A stretch of 33,798 nt of DNA, from positions 1-33,798 of the IMG/VR virus record IMGVR_UViG_3300043331_002226; one strand, 5' to 3'. Within the stretch, counting starts at the first letter, position 1. Each line of letters opens with the position of its first letter. The DNA comes from a virus. This document shows, piece by piece, positions 30,133 through 33,798 of the stretch. The notes beneath the pieces are model-generated. The model searched no databases and was not told the origin of the DNA. It worked only from the letters and a program-made list of their open reading frames with translations. Position numbers and translations under genes: made by a program.

Positions 30133-30969
30133 TTACTCCGCTTGGCCGGGGTGGTGCAGCCTCTTTCCGGGGAGGAACGAGATGCCTGGGTCCGGGGCCA
30201 TCTGTAGGATCATGACGTCAATCGGACCCCCACAGGCTGGGGTGTCTGGGAGGAAGCGATCCATCTCGACCTGAACCTTGGCCAGAAACACGGCGAGGTC
30301 AACGGCGTCCTGGATCGGCATCCCTGGTACGCTGCTCAGTTTGTCGATCGGCCGGAGCACGCCGAGCGATGTGGTCTTCTGGGCGACGGCCGTCAGGTCG
30401 ATCCCGACCGTCTTCGCCACGGCGTCGAGGATCCCCGGATGATATCCGTAAAGCAACGTATAGACCTCGGCGAACGCACCTTCCAGCCAGATGCCCCGCT
30501 GCCCCGACAGGGCTTCCGACGTTGTCTTCTGCGCGTGCTCAAGCGTCACGCGCCACAACCGTGGTCCAGCACCATCGGCCGTTGATGGGAGACCCAAGAG
30601 TATCGTGGGGCCCGGCCACTGGTCCTTCGGTACCGGCGTCTTCGACCAGTGCTCCTCATTCAGCTTTGCCATCTTTTCGACCAGCTCGCCGATCTGCTGA
30701 TCCTGGGTGGCTGGGGAGTCGACCAGGGGGATCGCCTGTCGTTGGATGAAGTCCGTGGCGGCGCTCGGTCCGACGTTCGCGTGGCCCGCGACCATCGCCA
30801 TCAGAAGCCGGTTGCGGTCATGAGCCACCTTCGTGGCATTGTCGTACGTCTGCTCGACCCAGTTCGGCGTGCCGTCGGGGTTGAGCCCGGCCACACCTCG
30901 AGTCGTCACCTTGCTGTCGGCAGCGAAGACGAGGGCGGACTCCGTCTTGACGGCCACCGCAATGGTCAT
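30133..30969 (-). CDS. Proteasome-superfamily Ntn hydrolase
   Basis: A 278-residue protein that begins MTIAVAVKTESALVFAADSK. After removal of Met, Thr1 is the N-terminal nucleophile and the Asp in AADS is at 17, exactly as in proteasome beta and HslV proteins; a Lys in TKV (position 46) could be the Lys33 equivalent, with an insertion of about 13 residues. Further fold-matching segments are LLMAMVAGHANVGPSA, TILLGLPS followed by PRLWRV, and IWLEGAFAEVYTLLYGY. No membrane or signal segment. It may be a self-compartmentalising or solitary peptidase, distinct from Anbu/HslV in length. The start has no clear ribosome site. It precedes a small gene and a terminator; no ATPase partner is adjacent. 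Confidence 0.7.
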   Translation of the reverse strand: MTIAVAVKTESALVFAADSKVTTRGVAGLNPDGTPNWVEQTYDNATKVAHDRNRLLMAMVAGHANVGPSAATDFIQRQAIPLVDSPATQDQQIGELVEKMAKLNEEHWSKTPVPKDQWPGPTILLGLPSTADGAGPRLWRVTLEHAQKTTSEALSGQRGIWLEGAFAEVYTLLYGYHPGILDAVAKTVGIDLTAVAQKTTSLGVLRPIDKLSSVPGMPIQDAVDLAVFLAKVQVEMDRFLPDTPACGGPIDVMILQMAPDPGISFLPGKRLHHPGQAE

Positions 30970-31324
30970 GGTGGGAGGCGCCCTGGCTCCACAGTGGGGC
31001 GAGAATAGCCCAGGTCTCTCCTCGTTGACAACCCGGGGTCAGCTGCCGAGGCGCTCCTCCGGCGGCGTGATCTTGAACGCCTGATGGGGCATCCTCAATG
31101 GACTCGCCTTTCACCGACGCGGCCCCGACGATGGCGTCCCATCGTATCAGCATCCTCATGCCCTTCCACGCACCCGGGACGTCCTTGAACTCACCGTCCT
31201 TCACCGTCGACACCGTTTCAACTTCAATCCAGACGCCCGCCTTCGGCCATTCGCCACGCACGATGCCGAAGACGTAGTTATTCCCCCGAGTGGAGATGTA
31301 GATGCTCTCGCCCTCAAGATACAT
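30818..31324 (-). CDS. Hypothetical protein with possible C-terminal frameshift
   Basis: The open frame has 168 residues, starting MYLEGESIYISTRGNNYVFG with a GGAGGAAGG ribosome site. A convincing protein portion runs to about residue 78 (GMRMLIRWDAIVGAASVKGE). After about base 31092 the frame becomes low-complexity and runs 150 bases into the Ntn gene. A one-base shift near there would give RMPHQAFKITPPEERLGS and a stop at 31039, a more natural end before the Ntn promoter. A sequencing or real indel is suspected. Otherwise it would be a long overlap. No family recognised. Confidence 0.45.
   Translation of the reverse strand: MYLEGESIYISTRGNNYVFGIVRGEWPKAGVWIEVETVSTVKDGEFKDVPGAWKGMRMLIRWDAIVGAASVKGESIEDAPSGVQDHAAGGAPRQLTPGCQRGETWAILAPLWSQGASHHDHCGGRQDGVRPRLRCRQQGDDSRCGRAQPRRHAELGRADVRQCHEGGS
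31002..31031 (-). promoter_or_regulatory. Candidate promoter for the Ntn hydrolase gene
   Basis: On the minus strand TTGTCA (31031-31026) and TATTCT (31007-31002) are spaced 18 bases, five and four matches to sigma70 consensus. Transcription would start about 25-30 bases before the Ntn ATG, leaving a very short leader without a GGAG site. The element lies within the far end of the upstream frame, supporting the idea that that gene ends earlier. Confidence 0.4.
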
Positions 31325-31426
31325 GGGCCTTCCTCCACCTCCGGCCGCCGTTACCGCCGCCGCCGGCTCGGCCGTCCCGGCCCCTCCTCCCCCGCCACGC
31401 CGCCCTCAGTTCGGGCCGCCCCGGGG

Positions 31427-31663
31427 TCAGCGTGGCCCCGGGCGTTCCAAGCCCTCTTGCGCAGCGATCCCAGAGTCAACGATCTCTCGGAGCAGCGTCC
31501 GCGCCACCCGCTCCTCCTCGGTCCCGGAATAGTGGGTCGCCTGGCCAGTCTCGAGCCGCACGACGCCGCCCGGCAGAATCTCATAGGTGGCCGTATAGAC
31601 CTTGCCGTCCTTCTCCACAGTGACCCGACCTGTCGCCAGAACGCGCTCCTTCTTCCGCGCCAT
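31427..31663 (-). CDS. Small hypothetical protein
   Basis: A 78-residue protein, MARKKERVLATGRVTVEKDG then KVYTATYEILPGGVVRLET, a small beta-rich fold, and a helical end (ERVARTLLREIVDSG). GGAGGTGAAG precedes ATG 31663, preferred over an upstream start at 31729. It is co-directional with the Ntn region. Function unknown. Confidence 0.55.
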   Translation of the reverse strand: MARKKERVLATGRVTVEKDGKVYTATYEILPGGVVRLETGQATHYSGTEEERVARTLLREIVDSGIAAQEGLERPGPR

Positions 31664-31697
31664 GGTCTTCACCTCCAGTGTTGGGGGCTTCTTCCGC

Positions 31698-31997
31698 CTA
31701 TGGACGTCTGGGCCGCGGATCGACTGCATCGGGTAGGCACTTATACTCCCTGGATCTCGCCACCGTCGGCGTGATCGTATAGATCGTCATCCCCGCCCGA
31801 TAACTCGGGCTGCCGGCGCTCCGTTCGAAGGTGGGATACGGATCAAGGTAAGGACGGGCAAGGTCCAGACAGAGCTCCCGCGTCTCAGCGGCATCGATGA
31901 TGGCCCACTCGCGACCTGTGAACGAACCGAGGTCGACGCTCTCCAGCCAGAGCACCCAGGCCAACGCACCTAGTGCCGCGTGTCGGGACCCGATCAT
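31698..31997 (-). CDS. Small protein with short export-like N-terminus
   Basis: A 99-residue protein. The start ALGALAWVLWLESVD is hydrophobic, then EWAIIDAAETRELCLDLARP and YKCLPDAVDPRPRR at the end. I recall a similar WVLW...TRxEC...CLPDxVDPR pattern in small secreted proteins from Rokubacteria-like genomes, but cannot check it. The signal peptide looks short, so the true start may lie upstream in another frame. ATG overlaps a tiny upstream frame's stop. Confidence 0.5.
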   Translation of the reverse strand: MIGSRHAALGALAWVLWLESVDLGSFTGREWAIIDAAETRELCLDLARPYLDPYPTFERSAGSPSYRAGMTIYTITPTVARSREYKCLPDAVDPRPRRP

Positions 31998-32122
31998 CGC
32001 CGACGCCCTCTCGGCCGCCCCTCATCCGCCCGCCACGCGGCCCCGAGCTCGGGCGCGCCTGACCTCGCCTTGGGTGCGGCCGCGATCCCGCGAAGCACCG
32101 AGACCGTCATCTCAATCCCCAT
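31994..32122 (-). CDS. Very small basic reading frame
   Basis: A 42-residue frame, MGIEMTVSVLRGIAAAPKAR then SGAPELGAAWRADEG with a basic end. Its stop overlaps the ATG of the next gene (ATGA), the only positive sign. No clear ribosome site. Possibly the lost N-terminal section of the downstream gene. Confidence 0.2.
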   Translation of the reverse strand: MGIEMTVSVLRGIAAAPKARSGAPELGAAWRADEGRPRGRRR

Positions 32123-32237
32123 CAGGCGCCACAAAAGGAGAGGTGTGGATGTCGCGATCCAGGCCGCTAGAATGGGCCTCAGCTATGCCGGCAGTGACCA
32201 CCAGGAGCAGCTGAATGAAGGGAATGGACCGAACCAT
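32112..32237 (-). CDS. Small possible secreted peptide
   Basis: A 41-residue frame with signal-like MVRSIPFIQLLLVVTAGIAE then AHSSGLDRD. A GGGGGGAT element lies upstream of ATG 32237. It may be the separated signal peptide of the downstream 99-residue protein, with a frame break between, or an independent peptide. The rest of 32238-32352 holds nothing I can support. Confidence 0.3.
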   Translation of the reverse strand: MVRSIPFIQLLLVVTAGIAEAHSSGLDRDIHTSPFVAPDGD

Positions 32238-32352
32238 ACCAGATCCCCCCCGAGGGAAGGCTGGAGCGTGGGGCTGACTTTAGGCGCCGAGCGGCAGCGT
32301 GTCAAGCTTGGCTGGCTGCGCGGACGTACGTGATGGGTCCACCCGGACCGTC

Positions 32353-32739
32353 TTACACCTGCCGAGGCCTGCGCGCCTCGAGCGCGGCGCCGACCGTGAG
32401 GCTCAACATCTCGAGGAGCACCGGCTTCGACAGCACGGCGAAGACGCCGAACTCGCGCGCCTGCGCGAGGAGCGCCTCCGTGACGAGGGTTGCGCAGACG
32501 ATCCGGGAAGTCCGCGGCGCCGCGCCTTGCAGGGCGGCGAGGAGGTCCAAGCCCGTGAGGTCCGGCAGGTCGTAGTCGGCGACGACCACTGGGTAGGGGC
32601 GGTCCGCCAGTGCCTCGAGCGCGTCGGCCATCGTGCGCACGGCATCGACCTCGAACCCGGCGTGGCGAAGGCCCGTGCTGACGCGCTCGAGCGTGGCCGG
32701 GTTGGTCTCCACGAGGAGCACCCGGTCGGCGCCAGGCAT
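32353..32739 (-). CDS. Single-domain response regulator (REC)
   Basis: A 128-residue protein with VLLVETNPATLERVSTGLRH, a phospho-acceptor Asp in VVVADYDLPDLTGLDLLAAL, a T in CATLVTEALL and Lys in VFAVLSKPVLLEML. All receiver-domain positions are plausible, but the first acidic pair is E-T rather than D-D, so phosphorylation chemistry may be altered. No output domain. It follows the next gene by 10 bases in an operon. Typical chromosomal protein rather than phage. Confidence 0.8.
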   Translation of the reverse strand: MPGADRVLLVETNPATLERVSTGLRHAGFEVDAVRTMADALEALADRPYPVVVADYDLPDLTGLDLLAALQGAAPRTSRIVCATLVTEALLAQAREFGVFAVLSKPVLLEMLSLTVGAALEARRPRQV

Positions 32740-32749
32740 GGACGGGTCC

Positions 32750-33106
32750 TCAGCTCGGCGGTGTGGGGGTGCGGGATCCGGTGCGGCCTCCCTGAATGGA
32801 CGGCGGGTGGCGCATGCCGAAGTTGGGACTCGTGTCTCGCGGCTGCAGGATTGCGGCTTGCGGGGGGATCGTGGCGACCTCCACGACGACGTAGCCCTGG
32901 GGCAGGGAGACCAGCTCCCCTGCGACGCGGCGCTGGCGGACCCGGCGCTCCCCGGGGACCGGGACCCGGCGGCGGCGGCGATCGGTGTACCGGCGGTCGA
33001 ACATGATCGCCGTGCCGGCCGGCCACCGCGCGCGCGAATCCAGGATCGCCCGCATCACTTCCGGGCGGTCGCGCCGGACGATGACCAAGCGGTAGGGCCA
33101 GGACAC
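32750..33106 (-). CDS. Hypothetical protein with Arg-rich segment
   Basis: A 118-residue protein: YRLVIVRRDRPEVMRAILDS, AIMFDRRYTDRRRRRVPVPG then ERRVRQRRVAGELV, and a low-complexity end. The DRRxxDRRRRxxP...ERRxxxRR motif is common in short bacterial proteins of unknown role. Start GTG 33106. It is the first gene of the pair with the REC protein. Confidence 0.5.
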   Translation of the reverse strand: MSWPYRLVIVRRDRPEVMRAILDSRARWPAGTAIMFDRRYTDRRRRRVPVPGERRVRQRRVAGELVSLPQGYVVVEVATIPPQAAILQPRDTSPNFGMRHPPSIQGGRTGSRTPTPPS

Positions 33107-33354
33107 GGCGGCTCAGATGAGCAGGCGGCGTGCCAACGGGGCCCGCCCCATGAGGATGGCGGGTTTGGCCGCGCGTCGCCCCTGCGCCTCGCCTCGAGGT
33201 GGTCGCCGGCTGGCCACTGCCGCGCGGGAGCCGGCTCGCAATCAGCCAGGCCGGGCTCACACCGCTCGGCCTGCGTCCCGGCACCGGCCTTCGATGGCCG
33301 TGTTCCCGCGTGGCCCGCCTCTTGCTCACCCGTGATCGATCAGGAGACCCCATC

Positions 33355-33441
33355 ATGGGACGACAGGACGTTCGGGACATCATCGTCCTCCTGTGCGCGA
33401 TCGGGCTCGTGGGCGCACTGGCCGCGGTGGCCCAGTGGTGA
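33355..33441 (+). CDS. Tiny single-pass membrane protein
   Basis: A 28-residue frame with IIVLLCAIGLVGALAAV forming one membrane helix. CAGGAGACC precedes ATG 33355. Its stop overlaps the ATG of the response regulator (TGATG), suggesting coupling. Function unknown. Confidence 0.5.
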   Translation: MGRQDVRDIIVLLCAIGLVGALAAVAQW

Positions 33442-33798
33442 TGGAGATTACCGACGCGTCGGCCCGGCCGCCCGGCGCCTGGGACGCATCCATCCCGAAG
33501 TGGATCCTGGTCGCGGACGACGACGACGCGATCCGGACGCTGTGGACGCGGGTGCTCACGCGCGCGGGGTACCGCGTGCTCACGGCCGCGAACGGCCGTG
33601 AAGCTCTCGACCTCATGCACGGCGTCGTCCCCGATCTGCTCATCGTGGACCTGCGCATGCCCGAGATGACCGGATCGACGCTCCTCGACGCCCTGGGGCG
33701 CGCGCCCGAGCTCGCGCACCTCCCGGTGCTCATCGTGTCGGGCTCCCTCGCGGACGAGTCGCCCCGGCGATGCCTCAGCCTCAACATCGTCGGCCGCC
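33441..33798 (+). CDS. Response regulator, REC domain, truncated by window edge
   Basis: The open frame runs past the right end. ILVADDDDAIRTLWTRVLTR carries the acidic pocket, LLIVDLRMPEMTGSTLLDAL carries the phospho-acceptor Asp, and VLIVSGSLADESPRR follows with the conserved Ser/Thr position. The C-terminal Lys and any output domain lie outside. Chromosomal rather than phage in character. Confidence 0.8.
   Translation, partial: MEITDASARPPGAWDASIPKWILVADDDDAIRTLWTRVLTRAGYRVLTAANGREALDLMHGVVPDLLIVDLRMPEMTGSTLLDALGRAPELAHLPVLIVSGSLADESPRRCLSLNIVGR

Noticed and set aside
1-33798. Phage integrase, transposase or Mu-like MuA/MuB
   Set aside because: No product shows tyrosine, serine or DDE recombinase motifs; the Com-like gene alone is not enough to call this Mu-like.

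Overview
The window is a GC-rich (roughly 70% by eye) temperate-type siphovirus genome or prophage with lambda-like morphogenesis genes. It appears to sit in, or next to, bacterial chromosome. Host clues are weak. The left edge holds the 3' end of a comM/yifB gene. The right edge holds two single REC-domain response regulators and several short secreted or membrane proteins. A small protein ending in a KCLPDAVDPR-type tail resembles ones I recall from Rokubacteria/Methylomirabilota-like genomes. That host assignment is low-confidence inference.

Layout. (1) 1-195: truncated comM end. (2) 195-1745: HerA/FtsK-like ATPase, convergent with a minus-strand HigB-HigA type II toxin-antitoxin operon and a small third gene (1754-2776), whose promoter and palindromic operator lie at 2819-2847. 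(3) 2871-5476: rightward early genes, tightly overlapping: a three-Cys DUF5131 protein, a replication-terminator-like protein, a DUF2303/YfdQ-like protein and a RusA resolvase. (4) 5477-5867: non-coding island with a tRNA-like element on the minus strand and several hairpins. (5) 5868-6878: replication-initiation-like winged-helix protein, with iteron-like repeats inside the gene. (6) 6868-15989: packaging and head module in lambda order: TerS (Nu1), TerL (GpA), gpW, portal, ClpP-type protease, a decoration protein carrying two extra repeated domains, capsid E, an FII-like protein and gpZ. (7) 16003-27213: tail module: a Com-like zinc protein, tube protein, gpG/gpT chaperones with a G8 slippery site for -1 frameshifting, tape measure, tail tip and two paralogous fibre-type proteins. 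(8) 27216-29767: a secreted-protein moron on the minus strand, then a lysis cassette (T4-type lysozyme, lipoprotein, holin-like membrane proteins) and a secreted staphylococcal-type nuclease.

From 29.9 kb a terminator separates the phage late genes from a leftward cluster. The most striking gene there is a proteasome-superfamily Ntn hydrolase (30133-30969) with Thr1 and Asp17 in canonical positions, with several small uncharacterised proteins upstream of it. From 32.3 kb the genes look chromosomal.

No integrase, transposase, classical CI/Cro pair, CRISPR array or rRNA was seen. Most rightward phage genes overlap their neighbour's stop codon through ATGA or GTGA junctions, so late expression is probably polycistronic and translationally coupled.
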